NCBI RefSeq assembly: GCF_902148845.1
Contig: NC_043758.1
Location: 9,553,219 to 9,617,218 of the forward strand
Source of the DNA: Salarias fasciatus
Lineage: Eukaryota > Chordata > Actinopteri > Blenniiformes > Blenniidae
DNA length: 64,000 bases
Direction: 5' to 3'
Within the stretch, counting starts at the first letter, position 1. Each line of letters begins with the position of its first letter. The notes under the pieces are model-generated. The model was not told where the DNA came from and did not search any database. It was given only the letters and a program-made list of their open reading frames with translations. The translations under genes and the position numbers were made by a program. Positions 1 to 13,700 of the stretch are shown in pieces.

Positions 1-58
1 GTAGAGTGGTTGGCTAGCAATTGTGAGGTTGTTAGTTCAAATCTTTTCCTCTACATGT
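1..58 (+). repeat. tRNA-like SINE head fragment, cut by window edge
   Basis: The first bases read GTGGTTGGCTAGCA followed by AGTTCAAATC, which resemble the A box and B box of a Pol III tRNA-type promoter. GTAGAG at the left edge can pair with CTCTAC at 49-54. The element may be the degenerate head of the SINE family seen elsewhere in the window; the left side is outside the window, so a real tRNA cannot be excluded but is unlikely. Confidence 0.3.
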
Positions 59-155
59 CAATGAACTGCACTGAACCCCAGCTGGCTTCCAGTGGAGGGT
101 TTGACAGCCTTGCATGGCAGAGGGCACGTGTTTCTGAATTCTGAGGGTTTACATT

Positions 156-324
156 TTTACTGTAAAGTAACTTTCCCAGACCCGCTGATAAATCTTGACC
201 CAGCATCAGGGTCAAATCTTCAGCCCAAACAGCTGGGTAGAAATAACCCAGCATTGGCTCAGTCCCTTTTGGACCCAGCGCTGGGTTAGTAATTTCACCC
301 AATGTGGGTTATTTTTACAGTAAC
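156..324. repeat. Palindromic short inverted-repeat (MITE-like) element
   Basis: The ends, ACTGTAAAGTAAC on the left and the imperfect complement GTTATTTTTACAGT on the right, form terminal inverted repeats. The interior is rich in AACCCAGC and GCTGGGTTA motifs on both strands, so the element can fold on itself. This AACCCA/TGGGTT palindromic pattern is common in teleost non-autonomous DNA elements. It has no coding capacity. Confidence 0.6.
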
Positions 325-3300
325 CAGCAGTTTTCAGAGTGTGTAGTGCACAGAAAAGTTTTATTTTACGTACGGTATTTGAAATGCATTTAGAAAAAAA
401 AACCCATCTAAGTCAAAGTGATTTCTAAATTGACCGTCATAACAAAAAATAAATACAAAACAAATAAAACAAAAGCACACTACTGCATGGTCATGGTCCT
501 GGAGGTTCAGTCTCCAGCATCTTGTCTTTGTGCACACTTGGTCTGATCACATCATTAGAAATATGTGTGTTCAGTTTTGAGCTGTTGTGTGTAAAAGATG
601 ACAGTTGTGTTGGAGTTGTGTTCACATTTTGCTGCCAGTGAGTACAATTTTGCAAAAATGTTGTGAAATGTGTTTAGTGACTGAGAATGTGTCTAAGGTT
701 TTGCAAAAAAGAGCAGATGGGTTTTGCAAATTGAGCATAGGACCTGAACAGTGTTTAAGTTTTTGCTGAAAGAGTGTTTGATTCGAAAAATGAGTTTAGG
801 CCACTGAGAGTTTGGTTCAGGCAATGGGGTTTAGTGTTTTAGCAATTGTGAAAAACTGTAAAATACTTATGTTGCTTCTAGTGTTTTATTGTCAACTGTT
901 GCAAGATAAAATGCCTTTTTCCTTTTTGTACATGTGGATCATAACCTTTTGAATGAAAATTCATAGATAACAGAATTTGTGTTGAGCGCTAACACTTATT
1001 AGTTTGCAGTAACATCCCATCACATCTGACTGGAGCCAGAGGGACACTGGAGTCTGGTTTCTAAACACTATGAAATAGAAAGGACTCATAGAAATGTCTC
1101 TACATTGCAACAAAAGGCAAAATTTGGAGTTGTCATCCTCTCCTCCTCCAGCTTTATGACCCTTGAACCAAACTGAGTTTAAGAGTCCAATTTAGAAGAG
1201 TTAAAAGCGTATAAAACTTTCCTGGGGGCTGTTCGGTCCTACGATCCCATATCTATTGAATTAAAAAGAGCACGGCGTTCTGTTCCGACGGCATTTGCAT
1301 CTGTAGAAAATATGCCTGAAAACAAACTGATTTAGTGGTTGAAACGTCAATGGGCCGGATCACGTAGTGATTGATTTAATTGTGGCAAACCCTTCTTCCC
1401 GTACCAGGAATATCATGAGAAAACATGTGGTTTGAAATACCAACAAATGTTTGATCAGAGCAAAAGAGAAAATAATATCTACTCTTCATCCATCATACCT
1501 CACATATGTACGTGCGCTGCTGAGGAGCGGCAGGGCAGGCCAGGCTCTCTGCGTGCCTTTTCACTAAAAGAGCCTCAATCAATGAGCTTGAGAAGAGGCC
1601 TGCGATGCACCGGGAAAGCACCGCTGTGTAATCTGTGGATCCCTTCCTGTCTGCCTTATGGCTGGATGTAAAGGACAAAATTACTCCCAGACCAACAGCT
1701 CAGAGGTGGAAGAAGACCTGGCTCAAGGGGGCCGTTCCCATCCTCTCAGCAACCTTATTTTTGGCCTCGACTGCTTTAGTTTTCATTCACACCTCTCGCC
1801 GATGTTCAAGTAAGGCCTGAGACAGAACCCGACGTCATGAAATACCAGAGCGAGCACGCAGGATTCCTGCATTTCCCTGGACTCCTCGCTGTCTTTTGTC
1901 AGAGGCCGATCGAGGAATCATTCTAGATAAAACACATCTCCCAGCCTGGAGACAATGTTCACGTCTAGACTGCCGCGAGAGGAGACAGAGCTGTCGACTA
2001 CAAAGGTTAAACGTCACGTGTACTCCGTGCTAATGGTAATCATAAAAAACGTCGGTTGATTGGTTTCCTTTAAAAATAGCGCCAACTTGGCTCCGAGCGT
2101 TAGATTGTAAATGTTCTTTTGGGATAAAGAAACCTTTCAACAACTCCAGCTGTTGATCTCATTACACACTTGTTTTGTAAAGTTTGAGATGTTTCCGCGC
2201 TCGGCGGCGGTGTCGGAGTTTTCAAATTGCTTTAAAGAGTAATGACTCTTTTCCTTAGTTATCAGTCGTGTAAATAACAGAGTCCGCCTTTCGGGTAATT
2301 GCACGGCGTCTCACGGCGTGTAGAAATTCAAGCAAACATGGCTTTTAAAATCCAGACCTGAACGAAGACACAAACAGGATGAGAGACGTGTATTTGACTT
2401 TCCTCTTTATGAGGGAACTGTTTACTCCCTCAGGTGCATTTCTAGTTTGCTCGCTCTCCACAGCTTCATGAAAGGCACCAGAATCAGAGTTAGGATCGAA
2501 ATCAGTCACGCTACTGAAGAACAACGTCTGAGTGTGCAGTCTGTTCAGAAATTACTCGACATCTTCTTGGAAGTTTCCTTTCATTAGTGTTTGCAATCCA
2601 TATAAAACATGTTCCCTTCATGCGCACGCCGTCAGCTTACCATGTTGGTTTTATTGGGGTATTTTTCACTCAGAATTCACAAATTGAGGACAGAGAGCAA
2701 CTGTGTGGCCATAAATTGGAATCAGAACAGGATTTATTGTTATTGTTGAAATGCTATATGGCTGCTTAGGCATACAAGCTGTTTATAAGTCACCACCTGT
2801 TGCTCGTCCTTCCTGCTCGGCTCTTCCAGCTGGAGATCCACACGGTGCAGCCGAGCAGGAGGCGAGTCTGCGTCTTCTCATTTTTCCCTGTCTGTCTGGT
2901 GTTGAAGATTATTCTCAGAACAACAGCTTGACAAATGATGAATTTCTGAAGTCTTTGAAACAAAAATTCGAATTTAAGTTGTGAGTTTTTTTTGGGAGGT
3001 GGTTCTTGTCATTTTTATACCAGGGTTTACTTTATGCTGGAGCCCAGTCCATCACAGGCAAATATACAGAGACAGATATTCCCAAACTCTGTCTCAGGTT
3101 TGGACTTACAGGTAATTTTGAATCATCAATTATCCTTAAATGGATGTTTTTGGACTGCGGCAGGAAACTGGAGCACCTGGAAAGAAAAGCACACATGCAC
3201 AGTGAGAACATGAACAGAAAGGCCAACGCCAGCCTGAAGCAGGCCACCACACCACTGTGGAGCTTTGTTTGACTCTAAGCTGAGCCACTGGACATTTGTC

Positions 3301-3893
3301 AACCATCATCAGGCCAGTTAGTGCTGGCATTAATAACCTTCTTATCTATATTATATTATGTGACGATAAGCACAAAGTTATTCTTGGATTTAAATGTGGT
3401 CACAGCAGACTCTATAAACGTTTTAGTGCCACTGTGTGCAGTGGAGCTGTATTTACTCACTGCAGTACCCAAAAAAGACAAGGATGTGAAGAAGAAGAAA
3501 AAACTCCCAAACTATTTTCTCACAAGTCCAACGCTATTTCTTGGAAAGCTTTTACCAGCAAGTATGCTTGTTACTAAGCCAAAGATAATATGAGCAGAGA
3601 GAGGGAAACGGCAAAGACAGCCAGATAATTTGGTTTACAGATTTTCAATTTGCAGAAGATCCAGTCTGAACATGATGAATATGAGGGAAGGTTCAGGATT
3701 AAGCCGTGTGGGGCTCTTCAATGCTCATATTTAAATTTCCAAAGTCTGTGAATGTTAGTGTTCTTTGTTTTACGGTACATTAGCGAAGGATTCCTGTCAG
3801 CTGTTTTTGCAGCTGTCATGATGTCTTCATACATCGTCTATACCCACTTTATTCCACTTGGAGTCATATGGGGCTGGAGCTGGTATCAGCTAA

Positions 3894-3896
<3 letters not shown>
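325..3896. other. Intergenic, no gene supported
   Basis: This AT-rich stretch has only short open frames on both strands (all under 95 codons) and none resembles a known protein or is bounded by convincing splice sites. No promoter-like CpG cluster was seen. It is taken as intergenic sequence or a long intron of a gene outside the window. Confidence 0.5.

Positions 3897-3975
<79 letters not shown>
3897..3975. repeat. (CA)n microsatellite, about 79 bp
   Basis: An uninterrupted AC/CA dinucleotide run with no other unit. The apparent Thr-His open frame through it is an artefact of the repeat. Confidence 0.97.
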
Positions 3976-3977
<2 letters not shown>

Positions 3978-5570
3978 GCTACACAAAGTACTAAGCGCTC
4001 ACCACTGCACCACTGTAATCCTATGATGATGTGCTGATTTGAAGAAACCTATTCTTGAAGTTGTAAATATAATGTGAGTCATTAGAGTTTCGTGGATCTC
4101 ACTAAAGGCCTCAAACAATGGAAAAGATTAAAATGCGCTCGCATGTGAAACATTTTTTTTTCCTGACGGTTTAAGGTCAAAATGAGTTTTACTGTCAATT
4201 TCTGCTGCACTTGCAAGACTAACAGTTGAATCGAAATTCCGTGTTTTGCAAAAAGCAAAAAGAAACATATATTTCTTTCACGACAATAAATAATACAAAG
4301 CCAATGATATAAAACTACCGGCATTTATAAACCCTGAATTTATAATGTGAATATCCAAGTGTCATGTTCTCTTTTCCCGGGGCTTAATGGTAAAACCATA
4401 TCCATCTTTTCTCTTGTCCAAAGTCAGCAGGATGTTAAAAAGTGCCAAGACACACTTTTCAACCTTAAAAAAGTGATTTTTGATCATGGAAACATCCTCT
4501 TTCAGAGCCACCACCTAAATATGACATGGTCTGAAAGTCGCTGAACTGAGACCAGGCTACAAATGTCTTTTCGAGTGACAAGGTGTTGACAGAAAATGAA
4601 TGGTCACCTTGAGTTGTTCTGTTTTTTTTTTTTGTTTTTTTCCTTTTTATGGGGGGGGACATTGGGTTCTTTCCTAGTTTGAAAAATTGACTTGAATGTT
4701 TAACTTTTAAGCCGACATGAAAAAGCAAGAGCTGCAGATGAAATCATGCCACATGAGCTGGTAAATGAGCCGCACAAAGCCCTTAAGTGGACCATACAAC
4801 GGCAAGGTTTGTCAGCCCATAAAGTCATGAAAAGATCTCAGGGCTCACACCAGTGACGGCCTCACGGTGGTTTAGAGGTATTATACTGTCAAGTGGAGCG
4901 TATAAAAGAAGGGCTCGAGAGTCCATCGTGAATCTGAGAGAAGATTCAACAAAATCAGGATATTTGAAAGTTGATGTTCTCAATCAATTAAAAAAAATGG
5001 AAATTCTGGTTTGCCATACCTGACACATGTAAGCAGAGACTGATATCATATAAAGCAGCGCAGAATGATTGAAGACTTCAACTCAACACTGAGAAACAAA
5101 TTGAGATTCTCACAAAATCCTTTTTACTGTGCTGCGAACACTAATGAGGCACTGACTGTATACATGCACAGCCAGAGGAGTGAAACTGAAGTTCTTTGTT
5201 TAAAAGCTGATCTCACTCCTTCCATTAATAAAACATGCCCTTGGTGTAACTCTCCATGTCCACCTAAATCTGTTAAATATGCTGATCAAGCCGTTCAGAT
5301 TAATGTAGACGTTTTAAGAAGTCCTCTGAAGCACCCCTGGATGTTTTTGGCTGTATCCATTTTAATTTATCACACATTTAGATTGTGCACTGAAACGTTT
5401 GACATTGGTTAAACTGGTAAAACCTTTAACCGAGGTCAAAATAAATAAACACTTCCAGTTCCCAAATCAACCTCCTGGACCAGTTTCTGAACTGAGAAAG
5501 ATCAGATTTGAACTGGATCTGATCATACCCTGAATTCCCAGACATGTGCACATTTTGCTTTTTGTGTTAT
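3976..5570. other. Intergenic, no gene supported
   Basis: The longest frame is 115 codons (5065-5412, +). It has a hydrophobic stretch near its end but no recognised domain, no homology I can name and no flanking splice or promoter signal. The rest is AT-rich with short homopolymer runs, such as T and G runs near 4622-4660. Confidence 0.5.
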
Positions 5571-5581
5571 TCAAAAATGTT

Positions 5582-5857
5582 TCACGGTGCAAACACTCCC
5601 TCTTGATTCATGTCTTTGAACTCCAGACAAATCCCCCCATTCTTTCTGAATTCCACTGGTGGTAAGTAGTGTTTCTCCTGAAGCCAAGCGAGCTCCAGCA
5701 ATATGGTCCCCATTTTCTTCATTGTCACCCTGTCAAATAATAAATCATTCTCAACTGTGCTGAATTCCTCCGTGGCCGTGACCTCTGTCACCTTCTCCAT
5801 CACCCGGTGCAACCGGATCCCGCCGTGACGTGCTCTTCCTGCAGGCCTTGCAGCACA
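5582..5857 (-). other. Unassigned open frame, possible terminal exon
   Basis: On the minus strand an open frame of about 90 codons runs from near 5855 to the stop at 5582-5584. Its upstream edge coincides with an acceptor-like GGCCTGCAG and its composition looks protein-like (acidic, with an MKKMGTILLELAWLQEK segment that could form an amphipathic helix). No ATG begins the frame at its 5' end; the first in-frame ATG is within HRVMEK. I do not recognise the protein. It could be the last exon of a minus-strand gene lying between here and the nipsnap2 CpG promoter, a decayed gene piece, or chance. No partner exons were found in 5.9-7.6 kb. Confidence 0.25.
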
Positions 5858-6239
5858 AATAACTTCAGCTCATACTTTATCTACAGCATATTATTTTTTA
5901 AGTTAAGTACTTAAGAATTAAAGGACAGTATTCTCCACCAGGGTCAATGTCTAATCTCTCTCCCTCTCTTTTGTCTAGCTTTAGGTTGGAGACCTTTTCC
6001 TGTGTTGAAGTAGGTCACAGCTGTGGGACCTGCCACACACAGGCCTGCAGACTGGAAGCACTGCAAGCAGACACATGTAAAGACAGCTGAACCTGTTCGG
6101 TGTCCTGTCTGGGATTTGACATTTAATGACGAAAGATGTCAGTTCAATGTTCTGTCTGAGGACTCTTTTTTTTGTTCAACTGAATGCCGGAAAAGTGATG
6201 AGAAACAGAGAGACAAAGACAGAGGGTTTTCTTTATTTA

Positions 6240-6272
<33 letters not shown>

Positions 6273-6646
6273 GGAGCTGTGGGTTGTCAACAACAACGAT
6301 TTCACATTGTGGAAGGTTTTACTTCTGTGTGCATGTAAAAATTTGTCCTTTCCATGCTGAACACAGCAGTCCCACTCTCAGGAGCACATTTGAAATAACT
6401 GTTGACACACATAGGGTAGATTATAGCGCCCTCATCCGTCCAAATAATATGTTACATTTTGGCGAAACTTATTAAACATACTCAGTTTCTACCCTTTTTG
6501 TATGTTATGAAACATGTTTGAATGTTTAAGTGCTTTGCTTCTTCACAAAGCTTGATAAATTATTGTGTATAATTCATCTTAATAGAAATCTGTAAGTGTG
6601 TTGATACAGATAATAAATGAACATCAGTTCAGGTTCAAAGAGCTTA

Positions 6647-6648
<2 letters not shown>

Positions 6649-6684
<36 letters not shown>
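6649..6684. repeat. Poly(T) run, 36 bp
   Basis: Thirty-six consecutive T residues followed by GCAG. It could be the poly(A) tail of a minus-strand retroposed insertion, but the flanking sequence shows no recognisable SINE body. Confidence 0.9.
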
Positions 6685-6686
<2 letters not shown>

Positions 6687-7015
6687 AGTGGACTAACTTC
6701 TTTCCAAGAAGATCATTGTTGCTGGATATGATCCACAATTCTCTGAGAGTTTATACTATGAGTTTATACCATATTTTCTTTTAGTCATTCTGGATCTTTA
6801 TCTTTCTTTTGGGCCTCTTGTGATCAGTGCAGAGATGAGAATCTCATTTGTTAGCTGTGGAAGTTTTTGTTTTTATATTTTGGTTTATGGTTTTATTTTT
6901 CTTTGTCTTTATTGGTGCTTTAGAAGCTTTGTTTGATTCCATTTGTCCATATCAGCTTTATGGAAGCTGAGGTAACAAAAAGGTCGGTCCCTCCCTTTCT
7001 GCTCTCAGCTGATAT

Positions 7016-7019
7016 CACA

Positions 7020-7070
<51 letters not shown>
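7016..7070. repeat. (CA)n microsatellite, about 55 bp
   Basis: A CA/AC dinucleotide run with one ACAT interruption near its left end. Confidence 0.96.
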
Positions 7071-7073
<3 letters not shown>

Positions 7074-7594
7074 ATATTACCTTTGGACTCTCACACTGTC
7101 AGATCACAAATGTAAATGTTTTACAACTGTTTATGTGTTTTTGGTTGTTCTGTGTCTCTCAGATGATTACGCCTTTGCAAATATTTGTTATGATGAAGTT
7201 AGTTCCCTCCTCCTTGGTCCAAATGGCCTGGTGGCATACAATCTAAACCAGCGTCAAGGCACATCAGCAAAGAGAGGCCATGGACCACATAAAGCATCCA
7301 AGCAGACTCTTTGAATCAGTACAAAATTACACAGTACTGCTGTATATAATACTATACTATCCCATACTCTACCACATTGTGGAAGTATATTTTCTCCCAT
7401 AAAATACTAGAGTAGTTTTCTGCATGGTGCATGTTTCTTTCTTCCTGTTCTTATTTCCAAAGAAAAGTTGCAGTGAGTGAACTCAGTGGAGCCATGTCGT
7501 GATATTATATCTGTTTTCTTTCTTTCTTTTTTTCTATATAGGTATATAAGAATGTTTAGACACCTCCCCACCTTCATGATGTGATTGCAGTGAG

Positions 7595-7710
7595 CTCTTC
7601 TTCTCGCCGCCCCGCCGCGTCGCTCCCTGCGGCCGTGCGGCGCTCGGTCGCCCCCTGCCGTTCCTCTGCCGGTACACCCTCTGCTCCGCGGGGCTGTAGC
7701 TCAGTTGAAG
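7595..7710 (+). promoter_or_regulatory. nipsnap2 CpG-rich promoter and 5' leader
   Basis: CpG-dense sequence (CGCCGCCCCGCCGCGTCGC and similar) begins abruptly about 110 bp before the nipsnap2 start codon and continues into its first exon, in contrast with the AT-rich upstream DNA. No TATA box was seen, so this looks like a TATA-less housekeeping promoter. The segment at 7646-7664 (TCGCCCCCTGCCG) resembles a weak reverse-oriented CTCF core. Confidence 0.6.
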
Positions 7711-10700
7711 ATGGCGACTGGAGTCCTTCAGAGAGTCCGCGGTGGACTGGGTCGGGCTAAAAGCGGGGCCCACTCCGCCGGGCAGCTGATGGTGTGGTGC
7801 AGGTGAGCCGTCCATCAGTCTGCACGTGCGGTCGTCACCATTGTGGCGTCTCGTGCCCGCTGCTGCGTGTTGTTTTCCGCCACTTGTGTGTTGTGGTTGT
7901 GCGATGAGCCCGTCCGAGCTAGCCTGTGATTTGCTAACGAGTCGGTCCTCTGTGGCCTTCAGCTGTAAGTCACCACAAGCTGCACCGTGTGTTTGTTTAT
8001 CGCGGCTCGTTTCACATTGACGCCCCGTCTGGCTGCCGGTGAAGGAGAAAATAAGACAGGTTTCTGTCATCGTTTGTCAGGGAGCCTCACAAACGCTCAA
8101 GGTCAATATTTGACTTTGTTTAGCTGCGATGCAAAAATGTGATGCAGAAGTTTGTGCGTGATGCAGGTCCTGGGGATGCTTTGGGTCACGCAGACCGCGC
8201 TTATCTGTGCATTACATGCAGTTAGTTACTGACTCATCAAAGTGTCACCTTAGCTTTCAAAGCGTTTGTAGCTGATACGGATTGGGGAGCCCGTGTTGGT
8301 GTTCTCCGTGCTCCCTACTGATGATTTCCTGTGTTTTTGCTGTGCTTTCAGGGGGTTTACAGCATCCAGCAGCAGAAACCGAGAGGACAGCTGGTTTAAG
8401 TCGCTCTTTGTGAGGAAAGTTGATCCCAGAAAAGATGCACACTCCAATCTGTTGACCAAAAATGAGGAGAGCAACCTCTACAAAATTCAGTGTGAGTGTC
8501 CTTAAGAATCATCCGCGTGCCCTTTAAAGTTGTGCTTAGATTGTTTTCACAAACACAAGCTTTCTTTTCAGTCCATAATGTCAAGCCAGAGTGCCTGGAT
8601 TCTTACAACAAACTCTGGTGAGTGCCGTCTCGTATTACAAAGAGAGCATGGTGGCATGAGCTTTTGGCAGACGTTGTTGCAGTGGGGGGAGCAGAAAGAC
8701 CAAGACAAATGTGTAAAAATAATTCAGAGGTCTATTCCTGTATGGTGGATGACTTGCTGGCATGACCTCAGTCCGACACACACCAATGCCACGAGCAGCA
8801 CTCCCACAGCCACTAGAGATAATCCACCTGCAGGCAGAACTTGTGACTATAAACTGCAGTGTCAAGTCCTCCAGTGATTTTTTTTTTTTTTTATCAAGTG
8901 CTAATATCTGGTTGAATTTGACTTGTCGTTCATCACAGTGAGGATGTTTTGCCCTCCATCCATGCTGATAAATACTACCCCTGTGAGCTGGTGGGGACCT
9001 GGAACACCTGGTATGGAGAGCAAGACCAGGCCGGTATGATTGCTATGTCATCGTACGCAGACATGAGTCACTTTACGCATACAGTTTCTTCATTTCAGCT
9101 CAGACAGACTTGATGCTGAATTTATAGAAACCTGCATGGCAGCATCAGTTTCTTGGAGCTCTGTGCTTCAGCTGATGTGATGCTGTGTTGTCCTTCCAGT
9201 TCATCTGTGGCGCTACAGAGGTGGATACCCGGCACTCACAGAGGTGATGAACAAGCTCAGGCAGAACAAGGTAAACACTCCAGCATGTGCATCTCATCAG
9301 AGTGACTCTCGCTCGTGGCTTCAGCCGCAGGCTAATCAGAGCGTGCACGGTTTACGTTGAAGTAAAGCTCATTGATCTGCGTCTCCAGGATTTCACCGCC
9401 TACAGGAAGGAGCGAGGTAAGATGCTGCTGTCCCGCAGAAATCAGCTTCTGCTGGAGTTCAGCTTCTGGAACGAGCCAGTCCCACGAGAGGGACCCAACA
9501 TCTATGAGCTCAGGTCCTATCAGCTCAGGGTGAGTGTCAGAGCTAGTTTAACCCTTCAAGACCTGACACATCAAACATATAAATCGCATCATTCTTTTCT
9601 TTTTGAAATCCTATGCTAATTAAAATTCTTTGTTACCTGAAGAAATGCATGTGAGAGAAGCTGAAGTCACATCGAATACAGCTTTAAATGTAGAATCGTA
9701 GTTTCTGCAGATGTTGTCTCAGGTGTTCATAGGTTTCAGATATCCTGTTGTAATTCTATGTATTAAAAAATGTAAAATAGAATGAATAATAGCACTTGAG
9801 TAGGAAATATCGGTTAAGCTGATGAGTTGACCAACATAATTTAAAAGGTTGTAAATTTTACTACAATAAATCCAAATTAGATATAATATTGACTTCACCT
9901 GAAGGCATCTATATAAAGTGTATTTTATGTGGTCATTTGAAGGAAAAGCTGATTTTTAGGATGTGTCCTTGGAAAGTTTGGTTTGATTCAAAGACCTTTC
10001 TCTTGTAAGGTCTCAAATCACAGTCTGCTCTGCTTTGTTTAAAGTCAACACAGGAAAAACACGTCTAACGTGGGAAGCTTTTGTTTCTTATCGGTATTGT
10101 GGCTGACAGAGGAACTCATTCTGCTGCTTTGACTCAGTTTTTAATCGATCATCAGTGCTCTGCAGTTGAAGTTATAGCAATCCCAGACGTGCTTTGACGT
10201 ACTTAGATTATGATATAGAAATGTTTGTTTGCTGCATAATGGAGGATATGAAGTCTTAAATTTAGTTTGTTTACTTTCAGTCGAACACGATTGAGACACC
10301 TGTGTGAATATGAAACAGACTGCAGTGAAATGTGATGTTTTGTTCTTCCTTATTGATCACACAGCCTTGAATGAGATTGGTTTTTAGAGTTGAGAAAAAT
10401 ACACTTCTTTGATTCCTCAACACAGCTTGCTCCTGTTTTTATAAACACAAAGCCTCCTTGTGAGCAGCTCGAAGTCCTGAAACGGTGGAACGGCACAAGC
10501 TGATCCACTGTACACCGGCACTGTGAGGTTTAATCTTAGCAACAATGTGATTATGATGATGACGGCAGCTCAGATGCAATTAATTCAAGGGCCGGAACAT
10601 GTTAGTGCATGCTTTTCAATGAGAACGACCCACAGAGCCGATCAGCTGTTTGGACTTCAGGACGAAACTCTTCATCAGTTTCTGTTAAAAGGAACAAAGC

Positions 10701-13700
10701 TGCACAAATTTCAAATTCAGACAGATGTTCTTTCTGACATTTCAGATGATCTTCATCAGCTCAGATGGTGATAAATATTCTGCTCTTAGCTTCTCCATAA
10801 ACAGTTGTTCCATCTCAGGAAGTGGTCTCCCACCGTTAAATCAAACGCGTACAGTCGGAATAAAGCCATCTCATCTCCTACAGATTAAGTCGTTCTTTCT
10901 AATCTGAGAGGTCAAACCGCCTCTGTGTCAGTGTTCCTGCTGATGTGATGGATGAACCCTGTCATCCCTCATCGCAGGCTGAGATTAGATCCTGGAAGCG
11001 GCAGGGTGCGTGTTGTCTAAAGCAGCGGAGGATGATTGAAGAAGCCTCTGGGTGGAGTTGTTATTGCAGCTTATCTGTACTCTGACGAAACACCTGTGTT
11101 ACATTCTTGTCATTTATTTGCGTTAACGTCTGGGAAGGTTGCGGTTGTCCGTGTTTAAATGTAATAAAAGAATATTTTGTTTTCTCTCCTGCAGCCAGGA
11201 ACCATGATCGAGTGGGGTAATTACTGGTAAGCAGCCCGAATTCGTTCTGTTTCACCCAGATGTAGTTACAGAGCAGTCGAAGTTTCGCTCGTCACGGTGT
11301 CATTAATAAGAGCGATTCCTCGGGGAGAACCTCTGTGTTTGAAGCTACGCCGCCATGCTCTCCTGCCAAGGCTCAGATTCATGAGAAATAATGTGCTCAT
11401 GTTAATAGTAATCTGAGCTGTTGAGGATCGACCCAAACCAACAGAGCAACATCGATCAGATGACGAAACACATAAATCCATAAAGATAGATTAAAATAAA
11501 TCCGTCTGTGCTCGTCTGACCAGTTTTTTTGGATTTTGCAACATGTTCAGGCTGTGAGAGATCCTTCCAGTGTAAATATTATATTAGCTCTTCAGATAAA
11601 TTACCCAATTTTAAAATGTTAATTAAAACTATTTTTTGAGTGATGCATGGATATGAGGTGTCATGCAGCACAGCAGTCACGGATGAGATGCCACACACAC
11701 ACACACAGACAAGCCGTTTACATGGTTTGAAGTGACACCAGAAACTGACGCTTTGTTACTTTCTTTGACCCAGTCCTGCGAATGTGGTGATTTAGAGCAG
11801 AACACATGCGAAACACTTTAATAGCTGCTTGTTAAGTTAGTTTCTTCTTGTGCTTTTGCTTAAACCTGCCAAATTTCAAATCTTAAATGTAAATGCAAAC
11901 TATTGACTCATCCATGGCTCTTTAAATAAACTCCACTCTCATTTTAACCAGACTTTGTGTGGCCAAACCTGTTCAGATGTGTCTGATTGAGTCAATATTT
12001 ATATGGAAATTAAAGAATTTCTGTTGCATTGTCAACTCATTAAAAATAATTAGTATAGGAACGTCTGCTTATATAATAGACAAAGATAACGGATATGTGT
12101 GAATGGGATGTAGTGATACATGATATGTGTTTGGACATGGACACATTGAAAACACTGGCATAACAGCTTTTGTGGCATTAATTGCTTTTTGTCTGTGCTC
12201 AGACTTGAATGTAACTTGTGGCCACCTCTGACCCAGTCATGAGTGTTTGTGGCGTTTTAAGTTGTTTTCTTTCTAAAAACCTTCCCAGTTTTAGGATCTC
12301 CTGCTGTGCTGAAGTGTTTGAAAGGGTCTGATTGGCTTCAAATTGTTTTCTGCTCAAAGAAATTGAACCCCGAACATAAAACCAGTGCTCAGAACTACCT
12401 TCAGTTTAAATGATTCCTGTAAGTGAGCGTATGTTCCCCCCCACAGACCTTGGGTCTTAATAAAATCCTAAAGATCTGAACCAGACTTGCATCCAAAGAA
12501 AATGTGTGCTTTGTTTTTCAAGGCATTTTTTTTAACAACTTGTGTTCAGGTTCAGCCGGCGCTGCTTTGAAGGGTGGTCTCCCCAAATGCTGATTTAGTG
12601 ATTTAAAAAAATAACATAATTTTTCATGCTTGAACCCTTTCCACACTATGTAACCTCAGACTATTGAATAATATTTAACACTGACGTTTTGTGTGTTTTT
12701 CCTTCCTAAAACAACTGAAAGGTGATTTTAAATAATCCTGTTTGATGGAGCCATAAGTCCAGGAGGAAAACCTCTTTTATTACGTTTAATTTTATGCTCA
12801 TTTCAACCAAACCTCTGTAGACTTGTAAAATACATCTGAAACTTCTATCACCTAATAGAAGCCATAGAAATATATATAAAAAAAAAAAAAAAACCCCACC
12901 ATCTGGTTCTTCTGCTCCAAACAGGAACCTGATGATAGTGGAGCCATTTGAATGAGGTGTAGAAGCAAATCTGAAATATTTACTGCAGCAGCTCCTCCAC
13001 GCTGATGGAAAGTGTGAAAACTTTTATGTCTCTAGTTATTTCTTTTCTTCTTCCAAATATTGCACAATTTTAAATTGAACTTCAAACAAATCTGGGTGTT
13101 TCTCCTTCCTGAAAGAGCGGTAAACCTTCGATTGAAACGCCGCACCAGGATCAGGTCACGTCGCCTTCACACTTATTAAGCCACCCAGCGCTTCACCAAT
13201 CCTCTGTAGCGTTTCAAAACAAAGAAAAAAATTTTTTTTTTAATATCCATTTTAGGAGTTGGAAGCTTACACTTTGTGTTACAGACGAGCAGAAATGAGG
13301 TGTCGCAGTTCTGCGTCCAGACTAATCACGACGTCAACTCTTATGTTTGCTTTAGAGAGAAAATAGTGAATTTAAAACACACCAATTCAATGGCTTTATG
13401 CAAACTTGGCCGGCGGCGGGATTCATAAACATACGCTCGCTTATCCAAGTCGTTACGTCGTCCAGTTGGACGTGATTCAGTCGATGGCGATCGGGGCTTC
13501 GCGGTGTCTCTCGGTGGCTTCGCTCCAACAAACCGGACTGAATCCCGGCGAGTGAAATAAATACACCCCAGAGTAACTCCAGGAGGCGGGCTGAAGTGCC
13601 GCTCTGAACGCTGGTTTAATATCTACTGCTGGTCCGGTCTGCCATGGTGAAGTCTCCGGCGGTTTGTTGACCGAAGCTGCTCTTGTCTGCAGGGCCAGGG

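Larger units (their letters stand above)
5861..7590. other. Intergenic, upstream of nipsnap2
   Basis: AT-rich sequence with a T36 run and a CA microsatellite. A 150-codon frame at 6023-6475 crosses low-complexity T-rich sequence and resembles nothing known. No gene is supported here. Confidence 0.5.

Noticed and set aside
5065-5412. A 115-codon frame with a CPWCNSPCPP cluster and a hydrophobic segment
   Set aside because: The cysteine cluster suggested a redox or zinc motif, but there is no family match, no signal peptide and no exon boundary; chance is likely.
7534-8070. A 178-codon minus-strand frame over the nipsnap2 promoter and exon 1
   Set aside because: It is antisense to a secure exon in CpG-rich DNA, where stop codons are rare, and resembles no protein.
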